A DNA stretch of 64,000 nucleotides from Apium graveolens (GCF_009905375.1 NC_133648.1:306110565-306174564), one strand, 5' to 3'. Shown: positions 11,979-23,686, counted from the stretch's first letter. Translations and numbers: made by a program. Notes: generated from the sequence alone by a model not told the origin.

Positions 11979-12160
11979 CTCTGCTATCTGAAATCATATC
12001 GTAATATAAGAATCTCGTACCATGACGCAAACTATACTAATACCGGTTATACCATAACACTCAACCTCTCGACGTTCTATCATCCTATACCTTATTTCTA
12101 ATCCTATCCCTCTACCCATTTCCGTCAACCTAGGCTTGTGTCAGTGATTTATAACCTGTA

Positions 12161-12172
12161 GCTCTGATACCA
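12161..12172 (-). other. Primer-binding site of element A (tRNA-iMet type)
   Basis: The minus strand reads TGGTATCAGAGC, four bases (GGTT) after the end of the 5' LTR. It is the standard plant retrotransposon site complementary to the 3' end of initiator methionine tRNA. The identical spacing is seen in element F. Confidence 0.93.
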
Positions 12173-12176
12173 AACC

Positions 12177-15100
12177 TGTGGCGCCCTCCAAACCCGGGTC
12201 AGAAGTTTGGGGTCCACACACACACCTTAATTATAACCTGCTTATAACAATAATAAAGATAATAATAATATATGCAGTGACCCTACTTACCAACCACCAC
12301 GGACCGCAACAAGTTAAAGTATGCACACAAGCCAAACACACTAATATATTACAAACCGTTCAAATCCCAACTATTTCAAACTCAAACTGAATATTAAACA
12401 TTATTACAAATTTTTACAAACTTAAATTATCCCAAAAGAAGCCTACTTGCTCAGCTTTCTCAACCTGAACCCCTAGCTCTCGCGCTGGACTGGGGATCCT
12501 CACTACCAACTGGTTCCTTTTTAACTGGAAAGAATATAAACAACATCGCACAAATGAGCTAACTAGCTCAGCAAGTCACAATGACAAAACTGAGAATAAT
12601 GATCATCAGGTGAATATGATTATGATATCAAGTGAACATTGGATTATGATTTAGAATTGGATATTATACTTTTAATTTAAAAACCAAGGTTAGGCTGCTG
12701 ATCAGTCACGCACTAACCCCGAGCAAGGCACACAGCATTGCTCTAACTACTGGATCCAAGGCACACATTGGCCTAACTTGACCATTATATGGTCTGACCA
12801 CGAATCTGGTCCACAATTTTATAAAAATAATCGAATTCTAACATAATAACAGAATATGCAATAATGAACAATAACCGAAATCATTAACAACAATAAATGT
12901 TTAACAATGAAAGGGTTTCAATCCTTATAAGGATCAATAAGGCAATTTAAAAGCTTGGATGCTGGGTAATGAAAGAATTGGATAACAAAGGAATCAATAT
13001 TTCAGGGTTTCAAAGATTTGGGCTTTCAATGCATAGGATACAATGATTGAATGTACAAGTAATTCAGTTCAGTGTTTGGGATTTTGTTTGCATGTATTCG
13101 TGGAGTAGTATCGTATACTTGAGGTTCGTGTTTGGGTATACAACAATCAATGGTCTAGAAAGAATAAGGTTCATGGCTCAAGAACAATAACTGGAATCAG
13201 AGTTTAGGTTTCAGTGCTTCAAAGCACTTGCAATATCAACAAGACTATCACGTATTATAATATTTCGAGAAAGTTCGGAATACTTGCCTGATATTAGCTT
13301 ACTACACTGCACTCGCTTCCAATCACAAGCGTCTTACTCCTCAACTATCTGTTTTTCTTTCCTACGTCTTGCCTCTTCTGCTCATATATCATAAGCATCT
13401 ATCAATAATTTACTCATGGAATTCTATTCAACACATACTTCTATCTACCCTTCGTTTTACCCAAATCCGATTAACGGATTGAAAGTTATGCAATAATCAA
13501 GTAAAGACAGAATATATAGACCGATAGTCAATTAACAAGTCACATATAGCTTATAATACATCACGTAATCAATGATATATCATTTATAAAGAAGTCTCGG
13601 GTCATAAATAGGTTTTCTGGTATTTAAAATGACTTTTAAAACATTTTTTGGAATTAAAACGGGTCATTGGATCAATTTCGGGTTAATAAACAGGGTTCGA
13701 TTGGCCAATTCTGGCTTCGAAATAATTTTAGAATAATTATCGAGCCTTGGAAATAATTTAGAATAATATTTTAAAGCTCGAAACTATTTTTCAGAATTTT
13801 TAAATTATTTTTAAATAATTAAATCTAATTAAATAATTAATTAAAATCAATTAATAATTAATTAAATCAATTAATCAATTAATTTTCAAATTAATTGACC
13901 AATTAATCAATTAGAAATTAACTGAAATTAATTAACTAATTAATTTAGATTTATTTGTGAATTAAAAATAATTTTCAGAATTAAAATAATAATTTTTAGA
14001 ATTTTCAGAAATTAAAAACGAATTTTTATAATAAAAATAGATAGGAAATATGATTTTTAAACTTTTTGAAAACAGAAATCCAATTTTTGCAAAGTCTGGA
14101 AACTACAGGGACCAAACTGCATCGTTTTCAAAACTATAGGTACTAAACTGTAATTTTCCAGGGGGTCGCCGGAAAACAGTCGGGGATGGCCGGAGAACAC
14201 GTTCCCGGCGTCCTCACCCCACCAACACCTCCAGATCACATCTACAGGTTACCAGGAACACAACCATGCAATCAAAACAACCTAACAATCCCTGAGTTGG
14301 CCTGAATTTGGCCGTGAAATTTTCCAGTTTCCGGCGAACATCGAAAAACTTCAAAACGCAACTCCCTTCTCTACAGACCTCGTTGGTTTATGAAACTTAT
14401 ACGACTAGATTGCAAATTTCACAGAGAACACAACCCACTATAACACAACATCAATCTATCACAGAATAAGAAACCCCCAAATTTCAATTAAGAACATTCA
14501 TACGGGTTATAAACCCTAATTTTAAAATTCAAAAATCAAACTCAAATTTGAACATGTTATTGAACTCCAAATTAGACGTATGACATATGAAAATCATCAG
14601 GAAAACAAGCTCTACAACATGCAATCATCAAATCATACAAACAAAAATTCATATTTTTAATAAAATAAATTCGAAAATAAATAAATTTTTAGAAAAATAA
14701 CCTTGATTTCTGCGGGTGTATGGATTACAGAATCTGGTAGAGCTCTTCAAGACCATCAGATTGGTTACTCGAGCTTTCCAAACCGAATTCAATAACACCT
14801 CCAAATGCTTGTTTGATTCTTAGAACAGTTTTAGGAAATTAGGGTTTTTCTCTGAAAATTATATAATTATCTGTCTGAAATTGATTTTGATACGAAATAA
14901 AATACGGTAAAAGGCTATTTATAATTACGAAAAATTAGTATCCCGTTGGATCATTCCGGATAAAAAACGGTACATTTATTTGTAAAAACTAATCCAAACG
15001 GTATCGGTTTTCGGGATAATTATCCAAATCAGTACAATTTGTACTGCGGTCTTGGTCTCAGCGCCTGGTTACACGTATTACGAAGTGATAATTGTGATAG

Positions 15101-15595
15101 TTTAATAAAAAGCTCCCGTTTATCGAAAATATGTGATTTATCGAAACGAATATTGTATCGAAAATGTTACGCCGGGACCCGCGCAGGACAAACCGTACGC
15201 CGGATCGAAAAAGTCGAAACATGGAAAATGCTCGGAATATTACAATTAGGTTAGGAAGGAGTTCTCGAAAGAGTTTCGGGTTCCAAAAACGTAACAACGG
15301 GTGACGTCGGTTGGTTCCCGTTTTTATAAAATAGATTTTAATTACCCGGAAAAAGATTTTAGAAATTTCAGATGATTCTTATAAATCCATAAACCAACAT
15401 AAAAATAATTAGGAAGATATGACAATTATCTATATTTTATTTTGGACATATAAAAATTAAAATACTCAATTAATATTATTTTTGAATATTCAAGTACAGA
15501 TAACACTTAACAATTAACTCACAGAATAGATACTGAACACACATAATAATTATATAATAGCAAAAATAATTACACGATATATCCCGAATATTACA
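12177..15595 (-). repeat. 5' LTR of element A (3.4 kb)
   Basis: On the minus strand it starts TGTAATATTCGGGATATATC at 15595 and ends GGGCGCCACA at 12177. The TATAAATAG box at 14923-14915 puts the likely transcription start near 14885, leaving an untranslated leader of about 2.7 kb inside the LTR. The donor-like CAAG|GTTATT at 14702/14701 lies ~185 nt downstream of that start. No conserved coding region was found within it. Confidence 0.95.
14915..14923 (-). promoter_or_regulatory. TATA box of element A 5' LTR
   Basis: TATAAATAG on the minus strand followed by CC, an ideal plant TATA box, at the same position in all four copies of this LTR family. It is the probable core promoter of the element. 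Confidence 0.65.
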
Positions 15596-15600
15596 ACAGT
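15596..15600. repeat. Target-site duplication, right copy (ACAGT), element A
   Basis: Exact copy of 2929-2933, directly flanking the 5' LTR end at 15595. Confidence 0.95.
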
Positions 15601-17489
15601 CATACACTTATCTCAAGATAATGGATCAATATATTTACATCACAACAACAGTATAACGGGTAGAAAACTTGCCTGAGCATTCCGAGCTAGACTTAAGCTT
15701 AGAGTGAGTCCGGCAACCTATGAACAATAACATAAGCCGGAAATAGACTATGTTCGCTTAAGAAACTAGTCAAAACTCACTCATACCCTAACGGTCGCTT
15801 ATGGTCGCTTATACGCTTGACGATTTACGTTAATCGCTCGCGTACCCTTGGCTCCACTAATTTTAATAAATTAACTGTTACGAATTTTAAGGCGACTCTT
15901 TCACGAATACTCTATCAACTGACCAATTAATCTTACATAATTGTTTCGTAATCCAGTTAGTCTTTTAAGGGCCTTAAACAAGGTTTCAAAGTTAAGCGAG
16001 GGGTAATGGTTCGCTCGCGAAACGCCGTTACTTAAAACAGTCGTTTCTCCTAAACCGTTAATCGGATCTAAGCGAACCACATACCAAAATGAAGCTTACG
16101 ACATGATCTAGCTAAAAATGGTAAAGTTACATATTGGTCAGTGAGCTTTCTATCCCAAACACTAAGTACAAGTAGTTGAATAAAAACGGGTATTACGACG
16201 GCAATGCTTACACGATTACCAATATTTATACTACTCCAATTCCTTATCAATTCACTAAAACCACCCAACCATCAACAATACATCAAACACAACTTAGATC
16301 AAGGCAAAGTCAGTCCATAATCTCAAGTTTTCCAACTCATTCAACCACAATCATGATCTACTATCCATAACTTAAGATTCATTAACTATTAACCAAGATT
16401 CATATCCAAAATCACCACAAATCCAACCAAACTATCTAACATACATGGATCTTGCTATATATACATGGATATTTCTATATATACATTAGTCCATCCATAA
16501 ATTCATCAAAACTCAAAGTCCAAAGTATAAGTTAAAGGTGAGAGTTGTTTATACCTCCTTGAAGCTTCCTAACACAACCCAAAAGCTTTGAATGCCTAAA
16601 AGAACCTTGATCCTTGCTTGTATAACCTTAACATTTAATAAAAATCAAGAAAACTAACATTAGTTCTTGAAAGTTACTATTTCTCATCACTTTTGATGAT
16701 TTGTTTGCCTAGGTTAAGAATGGAATTTGGCTTCCAAGCTTCTACCATGCATTCACTAGTAGGTAAGGAAGCTATGGTAATTACCTTGTGATTTTAGAGA
16801 AAAAGAAGCTAAGATTTGCTTCTTGAAAAAAACCAGCAGAGAGTTTAGGTGGGGAAGAAGAAGAGAGCTTGCTTGATTCTTGAATGCTAAAGTTTGTGAA
16901 ATGATTTGCTTAGCTAGGATTAATCCTTTGTAAATATCTTCCTTCAACTTTAATAAAGTGATGACATCACCCCCATAACATCATCACAAATACACTTGTC
17001 CAAACCTTATGGTTGGATGATGTCATAACCCACTAATCCCATCTGATTAGTGCTTAATTACTTGGCTAATGGTCATTATATGTTTTACGGTTCGCTTAAC
17101 TTTCGTTCTCGTTCGTCGTTTGAGGGATCATATTCGGGATCTTATTACTTGGGTTCCCTTAGACCATTCTCAATATTTATATTCCTTTTATGATCCTCTC
17201 TTATAATCCTTGAATTTAAATCTTTTTAATTATGTTACCTTATACTCAATTCTTTCGGTATCTGGTGGATTTTCGGGAAAAATCAAAGTGTCCGAATTCG
17301 AATTCTAACGGCCTTTACATACACTCATTTACTGTCTGAAATACTAATACGATATTAGAATTTCCATAACAGTACTCCTATAGCGTGATCTGATACGAAA
17401 ACCAAGATTTATTCCATTATTGTCCAAAATTGCAGCATAATTGTTTGTGACAAATTTGGCACCGCCATTGCTTGTTTAGAAGATATTTA

Positions 17490-18262
17490 TTTGTTTAAGC
17501 TTTTGATCCGGGTTAGACGTCCTACCCGGGTGAGTTCGCTTTGCTGCTTGATTTGGATCATGGCTTGGATTCTAATAGGAGTTGTTGCTGGCACTTAAAA
17601 AATATTTAGTGCACAAATGATTTTAATCCGGGTTGTGGCTATGGCCCCCAACCCGGATTGGGTTTATAGCCGGGTGGTTCCGGGTATGAAGCCTTATCAG
17701 GGTAATTTTTTCTTTTCATATTGCCTTTTAATCCGGGCATGTATCCATATCTGGATTGATGATTGCATTTGCTTCTTTGTGTACTTAGAGAATGATCCAA
17801 GTACACAATGGTTATTTTTTATCCGAATTTGGATGCTTATCCGGGTTTGTTTTGCTTTTTATATTAGGTTTCAATCCGGGTATGATACCATAGCCGGATT
17901 GTTGTTTGCTTTTACTGCTTGATGTACTGAGAATAATCTGAGCACATGATAGCTATTGTCAACCCGGATTTGGATGCTTATTCGGGTTGATTTTTGCTTT
18001 TAATATTTGCTTTCAATCCGGGTATGAAGCCATATCCGGATTGATGGTTGTTTTTGTTTTTAATATTTGCTTTCAATCCGGGTATGCTGACAAACCGGAT
18101 TGATGACTGCTTTTAATATTTTTCTCTATGTACTTAGAAAATTTCTAAGTAAATAGTGGTTGCTGTTAATCCGGATTTGAATTTCTATCCGGGTTTTCTG
18201 CTTTTATTTTTTGGTTCCAATCCGGGTATGAGACCATATCTGGATTGTTTTCTTTTTGCTTT
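17490..18262 (-). repeat. Degenerate tandem repeats in the 3' region of the Tat element
   Basis: The motif AATCCGGGTATG...CCATATCCGGATT recurs (e.g. 17873, 18015, 18075, 18219), separated by variants of CCGGATTTGGATGCTTATCCGGG and TACTTAGAGAAT. The copies at 18001 and 18061 share TAATATTTGCTTTCAATCCG exactly 60 bp apart. AATCCGG and CCGGATT form many inverted pairs. Hypervariable tandem repeats between pol and the 3' LTR are a documented property of Tat/Ogre elements. Confidence 0.75.
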
Positions 18263-18386
18263 ACTGCTAAGGTAAAAGAAATAACAACTTTTTGAGAAAG
18301 GAAAACTCTTTTCATTGATTTGGAATTTTCATACAATGGTTGCTTGCCATGGGCTACAAGTTTTTGTTTGCTTTTGGTTGTTTTTT

Positions 18387-20161
18387 CTACTGATAGAATT
18401 TTATAAGCCTGAGTCCATGCCAAGTGTTCGGGATCTTGGATTCGTCCATGCTCATGAGCTTGTATGTGTCTGGCCTTAGAACTTCCTTGATTTTATAAGG
18501 GCCTTCCCACCTTGGCGTTAGCTTCCCAGTGTTGGTTGGATCTGAGGCTTTTGTTTCTCGAAGTACTAGGTCTCCAACTTGAAAGTTTTTGACCCGGGAC
18601 TTCTTGCTGAAGTGCTCTTTAGTTTTTTCCTTGTACTTTTCCATTCTCTCAACAGCCTGGTCTCGGACTTCATCGATTTGCTCAATATTTGTTCTCAGCC
18701 CCTCCTCATTTTCTATGTCATCAAAGTTGATAGCTCGATGGGAGGGGATCCTACTTCAATTGGTAGCATTGCTTCAGTTCCATAAGCCAGTTTGAAGGGT
18801 GTTTCTCCCGTGCTTGTCCGGGGGCTGGTCCTGTAGGCCCATAGGAAATTAGGCAATTCTTATGGCCATTTGGTTTTGCTTTCCCTGAGCCTCTTCTCGA
18901 TTCCCCGAAGAAGGATCCGGTTGGTTACTTCCACTTGGTCGTTCCCTAGAGGGTAGGCTACAGATGATTTCTTGTGCCGGATACCCCGCTCTTGAAGGTA
19001 GGATTCAAATTCTGATCCAATGAACTATGGTCCATTATCCGAGACCAGTACTCTTGGGATCCCGAACCTCATCAAGATGTTGTCCATGAACTTGATGCAA
19101 TCTTGATGGTTTATTGTTCTCATGGCCTTTGCCTCTACCCATTTGGTCATATAATCAATTGAGACTAGCAAGTACCTGAGGTCTCCTTTGGCCCTGGGGA
19201 AGGGTCCCATGATATCAATACCCCATACAGCAAAGGGTATTGGTGACAAGACTGAGGAGGGTAGGACTGGGCTCTTCCGGGTCACATTGCTGAAGAGCTG
19301 GCATTCCTTGCATTTTTTCACGAACTCTATTACATCATGGTGAATAGTTGGCCAGTAGTACCCTTGTCTTATGATCTTATGATCTGGGGTATTTGCGGAC
19401 ATGTGATCCCCGCATATCCCTTTGTGAACTTCCATCAAAGAAAGCTGTGCTTCTCCTGGGCCGATGCACTTCAGGATCGGGGATGAGAAAGTCCGTCGAT
19501 AGAGTATCCCCTCTTTAATGAAGAATTTTGTTGCTTTGGCTTTTAATCTTTGGGCTTTCCCTCTGTCTTCAGGGAGCTCTCCTTTCTCCAAGTAGTTGAT
19601 AAATGGAGTCATCCAATTCGGGTTGCTGTCTATTTCCATTACCTCTTCAGATTCTATACTAGGTCTCTGTAATTCTTCGAAATAGACGGAGCAATCCAGG
19701 TTTGATGAGTTTTGAATGAGTTTAGATAGTGTATCAGCCTCTGAATTCTCCTCTTTGCAGATTTGAAGGACTTGTGTTTTTGGTATTAAGGCAAGGTATC
19801 TTTGGACCAGAGCCTGGTACTTGGCTAGAACTGGATCCTTGACTATGCACTCGCCGTTTGTTTGCTTTACTACGATCTGAGAGTCGCTGTAGATTTTGAG
19901 ATCCTGGATCCTGAGGGTTTTTGTTAGCTTCAATCCTGCTATCAGCGCTTCATACTCTGCCTGGTTGTTGGTTGCTGCGAAGCCAAATGAGATGGCAGTT
20001 TGAATTGTGAAGCCTTCTAGGCTCTTTAGAATGAGCCCTGCTCCTGACCTTTCATTTGTTGAGGATCCATCAACTTTGAGAGCCCAGGCTCCCGGGTTAT
20101 TCTCATTGCTGCTCTCTAGGTCAATGCTCATGGGACTAGGCTCGTTTCCTGGAAGTTGCAT
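18387..20161 (-). pseudogene. Tat element archaeal-type RNase H plus integrase, frame broken near 19,025 and below
   Basis: A continuous frame from 20161 to 19025 holds the second (archaeal-type) RNase H (WALKVDGSS; NNQAEYEALIAGL; IYSDSQIVV), then the integrase zinc finger (EVHKGICGDH; CKECQ) and core (VWGIDIMGPFP; LVSDNGP with the second catalytic Asp). An in-frame stop replaces the residue after NGP at 19025-19027. The rest of the core and the C-terminal part continue with more breaks to 18387 (QVGDLVLRETKA, LTPRWEGPYKI, TWHGLRLIKFY). In Tat elements the second RNase H is thought to be an acquired, catalytically active domain. The breaks rule out function of this copy. Confidence 0.88.
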
Positions 20162-20547
20162 TCTATTATGAAATCGGCCAACGCCTGGGATTTGATTGAT
20201 GTTCTTGGGATAAAACTCAAGTTGAATTTGCTTAGCTCAACTGCCCAATTTACCAACCTTCCTGAGACGTCTGGCTTGTGTATTAACTTCCTCAAGGGTT
20301 GGTTACTTACAACCCGTATCTCTCTTCCCTGGAAGTAGTGTCTGAGCTTTCAAGATGCTGTGACTAAGGCAAAAGCAAACTTTTCTAGCCTTGGGTATCG
20401 GGTCTCCGTGTCTTTTAGTACTTGGCTCACATAGTAAACTGGTTGCTTTTTGTCATTCTCTTCCCTAATCAGGGCTACTCCAACTGTTAGGGCCCCTGCT
20501 GAGAGGTAAAGGGATAAGGGCTCCCCGGGTTGGGCTTTGGTTAACAT
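20162..20547 (-). pseudogene. Tat element RNase H (first domain), fused to a truncated RT
   Basis: Reads LSLYLSAGALTVGVALIREE then QPVYYVSQVLKDTETRYPRLEKFAFALV, the standard gypsy RNase H. It continues below a stop (about 20350) toward the tether before the second RNase H. On its upstream side the expected RT C-terminal part is absent: the sequence passes from the middle of RT directly into the RT/RNase H linker. Confidence 0.8.
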
Positions 20548-21023
20548 AGGAGGTTGAGAAAGATATCTTTTAATTTTTTCAATCTGAAAGGCAACATTAC
20601 ATAGGCATAGACCTCCCTGTGCGTGATGAAGGCTGTCTTCAAGATATCTTTCAGATTCATTTTAATCTGGTTGTACCCCGAGTAGGCGTCTATAAAGCTC
20701 AGAATTACGTGCCCGGATGTCGCGTCGATCAATTGATCAATATTTGGCAAGGGATAAGGATCTTTGGGACATGCACTATTCAAGTCGGTGTAGTCGACAC
20801 ACATCCTCCATTTCCCGTTTGGTTTTTTCACCATAACAACATTTGCTAACCATTCCGGGTATTTGACCTCGCATATGATCTTGGCTTTCAGTAGTTTCTC
20901 AACCTCTTCATCTATTGCTTTCTGCCTCTCTGGTGCAAAATTTCTTCTCTTCTGCTTAACTGGTTTCCTCTCGGGGTTGACATCCAAGCTATGCATTGCT
21001 ATGGATTCATCCAACCTGGGCAT
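20541..21023 (-). pseudogene. Tat element reverse transcriptase, catalytic core deleted
   Basis: Starts near MPRLDESIAMHSL and shows the RT fingers and early palm: ANVVMVKKPNGKWRMCVDYT, LNSACPKDPYPLP, FIDAYSGYNQIKM, TAFITHREVYAYVMLPF. Immediately afterwards, where the segment with the YVDD box should be, the sequence jumps to linker sequence (shifted frame) leading to RNase H at 20547. An internal deletion of the remaining RT, on the order of 150 codons judged from the family, has removed the active site. Confidence 0.85.
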
Positions 21024-21059
21024 GCCTCTTGGGCTCCAAGCAAATATATCGGAGTACCC

Positions 21060-21580
21060 TTAGAGTAATGATACCAGGTCTTCTCTGAAGGTAGCCTCGA
21101 GTACGGATCCTATCTTTACCTTCTTAGAAGGATCGCTTGCATTAATCAGAATTGTTTCCGTTTCTACAGCAGCCTCAATCTTGGCATGATCCATGCTTGA
21201 TACCAACTGCTGGATACGGGCATCTGTGTTCTTCTTCATATAGACCCGACCCTGGGCTGTCATTTCTTTTTGGTTGTTTTCCCCTACTTCACTTGTTTCA
21301 GGGTTGGTTTCTTGCGCAATAAGATTTCCTTGGCCGAGGCCTGGGCTCAATTCAATCTCTTTTGTGACTTGGTTGCTTTTTTGCTCTTTCGAGGTTGGCT
21401 TGGTTGCTTTTGAATCCGGGGTGGTTCTATAATCTGGACTTTTTTTCTCGCATCATCCCTTGAGGGGGCGATGTTTCTTAATGCTTTGCTGTTTGTGAAG
21501 GACTTTGGCCTTCCTCTTGTTGTCTTGGTGAGTTTCAGCCATGACCAGGGCCTGACTGTAGCATCTTTCAGCGACCTCAT
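21060..21580 (-). pseudogene. Tat element protease-RT linker region, broken
   Basis: Two overlapping frames (21580-21347 and 21350-21060) carry a low-complexity, charged linker (many Lys/Ser, later a segment with RVYMKKNTDARIQQLVSSM and EATFREDLVSLL). In Tat elements the last part, a motif like LFREDLVSLL before the RT, is conserved. The frame changes near 21347 and the sequence stops at 21060, just short of the RT frame. Confidence 0.65.
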
Positions 21581-22052
21581 AGTCTCCCTTAACTTCTCCT
21601 ATCCCTGTTGGAGTTGGGAATTTGATTTTCAAGTGTAATATGGAGGTGATTGCTTGTATCCTGGTCAGAGCTGAGCGTCCAATTATTCCGTTATAGGATG
21701 ATGGAGTATTGATCACATAGAATTTTATGACATGGGTTACTTGGTTTGGGGCCGATCCAAATATTACCAGCAAGTATAAGGTTCCTTGGATCGGGACCAA
21801 GTTATTCCCAAATCCATAGAGAGGGTCCTCTCGGCATTCATTGGAGCGCACGCTCCCTAGCTTCATTCGGTCCACAGTATGCGTGAAAAGTATGTTTACT
21901 GAAGAGCCATTGTCTATCAGCATTCTCCTTACCTCTTTATCAAATATGTCAAGTGTCACCACCAAAGCTTCATTATGGTTCGGGTTGACCCCTTCATAAT
22001 CCTTGCTGCTGAATGAGATTACCATCTCCGGGTAGGATTGGACTGAGAACAC
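21453..22052 (-). pseudogene. Tat element aspartic protease
   Basis: Open frame with VVTLDIFDKEVRRMLIDNGS followed by SVNILF: the D-N-G-S-S active site is typical of Tat/Ogre proteases. A later SYNGIIGRSALTRIQAI block is the conserved C-terminal part of the domain. It should cut the element polyprotein. This stretch itself is uninterrupted for about 200 codons, but the polyprotein around it is broken. Confidence 0.85.
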
Positions 22053-22375
22053 CTCATCTCCAGAGCCTGGGCTCCTCGGGGGGAATGGGACCCCCCTAGT
22101 ACCACATTCACTACATTCTTCCCTCTCCTTTTCCCATCATACTTCTTATTTGTATCCCGGGAGATGTACTAATCTGGTTACCCTTCTTGACTCGGTCTTC
22201 AATGAAGTATTTAAGAGAGACACAATTTTCAGTTTTGTGCCCATGTGTTTTATGATAGTCGCATTGTCTATTGTAAGGCCTGCTCTCTGGGAGTCTGCAT
22301 GAGCTTCGGTGGGAAATAGAATGGCTTTTCCTTGATCTCCTTTAGTATCTCTTCCCGGGTCCTGTTTAGTGGTGT

Positions 22376-23686
22376 CTAGTCTGGCTCTTGCCTTGGCTCT
22401 CTGGATTGCCTAGGTGGACCGGGATCGCTTTTTGATTTTGTCTTAGGACCCAGTCTTTGAAATATTGGAGTGTTTTGCACCACATTGGTCTGCTGGGCTT
22501 GTTGACTTTGCTTGAACTTCTTTTCCTGACGGTATCCCCCTTTCGGTCGGTCATCAGAAGTTTTGCTCATGGATCCTCCATTCCGAGTCATTCTCATCGC
22601 CTGGAGAACGTCTGTTTCCTTTATGAAACTGGCTGCCATAGAGTAGGCAGCGGCTAGGCTTTGTGGCTCTTTGTTTATCAGCTCTATAATGTACCTCTCA
22701 TTGTATTCCAGATCCAGGTTCCTCCGAAATATGCTTAGAGCCTCTCTCTCATCAAGATTCGAGACTTTGTTGATGGCTTCCTGTTGAACCATCTTTGAGC
22801 CCCGCCCTTTAAGGGTCGAGGCGAAGAACCTGGACTTGGTTAAGTCGTTGTAGTAATATATTTGGGTGATTTGTTCAAAGTAATTGAGGTGCTCTTCCGG
22901 ATCCCCCAATCCATCAAAATTGTCAAAGTTGTAATGTTTGAGATTTTTCTGTCGAGGGATGGCTTCTAGGGAGTGACCAAATGGTGTAAGGGTTTCCCCA
23001 ATCTCCAATCCGAAATCTTTTTCCATTTTTCGTTAGAGCTCATAAATCATATCTTTCAGATCCTTTTGACCCTCCTCTTCGTCATCAGAAATGACCTCGG
23101 GGGTAGGGTCCCTCCGGATCCTCTTGTCTTTTGTCTTAGCTAGGAGTCTCTCCTCTTCCAGCTGCATCCTTTTCTGGATCTTTAGCTCAAGCTTTTCCTC
23201 TTCTTCTCTTCTTATTTGTTCTCTCATTTCTTCCAATTTTTTCTTCCTGGTTGCTTCTGTCTCCTTCTTACTAGGCTCTTTTTGATTCTTTTTTGTCTTG
23301 GCTCCAATTCGGTCGAAGACAGATCTCCTAGATTGTTGAGAGTCTCCGGATTCTTCTTGATCATCCTCTTGCTCATATTCTATCTGAGCCCGGGCTTGTT
23401 CATCTCTATAGAGCCTGATTGCTTCAGCCAGTTCATGACTTGTTAAGTTGGCCATATGTTCCTCTGCAACTGGAACATTAGTATACTTATATTGATTGAG
23501 CTCTATGACATATCTGGCATCCCGGGGTGTTATTATCCTTTCCAAGACCAGGGTATGCTACGTCAATGGTTGCTCCTGGAGGGTCTCTCGGTCTCCCCCA
23601 GGTTCATGAGCCTGAGAGTGGTCCTGATCCTGGACCTAGGTACTGGCGGAGGGCCTACCATCCGTACTCTTTCCTGCTCTTGCCAT
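22376..23686 (-). pseudogene. Tat element Gag with nonsense codons
   Basis: Frame from MARAGKSTDGR (23686) with in-frame stops at about 23640 and 23560 and a TAA at 23033-23035. The N-terminal part after residue 47 (ERIITPRDARYV) is followed by a strongly charged, likely coiled-coil stretch rich in Glu, Lys and Arg (KKKLEEMREQIRREEEEK). The Retrotrans_gag-like domain lies below 23026 (YNFDNFDGLGDPEEHLNYFE; LINKEPQSLAAAYSMAASF) and the frame ends at 22376. No convincing zinc knuckle was found before the end. The antisense strand has open frames of similar length, which are shadows. Confidence 0.8.

Larger units (their letters stand above)
2934..15595 (-). mobile_element. Element A: complete Ty3/gypsy (Tekay/Del-like chromovirus) retrotransposon
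   Basis: 12.66-kb element with two long terminal repeats (2934-6350 and 12177-15595), TG...CA ends, a 5-bp duplication ACAGT, an iMet-type PBS and a PPT, all on the minus strand. From 5' to 3' it carries an extra upstream ORF (11978-11466), gag with zinc knuckles (from 11016), protease, RT, RNase H and integrase ending in a chromodomain-like tail (6389). This gene order and the RT/integrase sequences fit the Tekay/Del chromovirus clade. The coding part is broken by a nonsense codon in gag, a lost catalytic Asp in protease and several frameshifts or stops in pol. A hand count over the first ~330 bp of the two LTRs found 8 mismatches, so the insertion is fairly young. It sits inside an older LTR. 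Confidence 0.95.
951..17450 (-). repeat. Family-2 gypsy LTR, minus orientation, split by insertion of element A
   Basis: The LTR begins (plus coordinates) with TGTAACACCCC at 951 and continues to 2928. Element A (2934-15595) interrupts it, and it resumes from 15601 to about 17450. Without A it is roughly 3.8 kb. Its middle parts resemble the LTR at 54.6-57.8 kb: the CGGTCATCACCC...GCCGCATT block near 2097-2120 matches 54585-54610. The pentamer CAAAT borders it on both sides (946-950 and 17451-17455), a possible target duplication. However, the right end then does not have the canonical CA, so the boundary is uncertain by a few bases. A TATA-like stretch near 16953-16960 and a GT donor-like site (16784/16785) lie on the minus strand. 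Confidence 0.6.

Noticed and set aside
17444..17475. ATTTGGCACCGCCATTGC as a possible primer-binding site of another Tat/Ogre element
   Set aside because: Only loosely similar to known sites, no LTR end in front with TG...CA, and orientation disagrees with the neighbouring Tat element.
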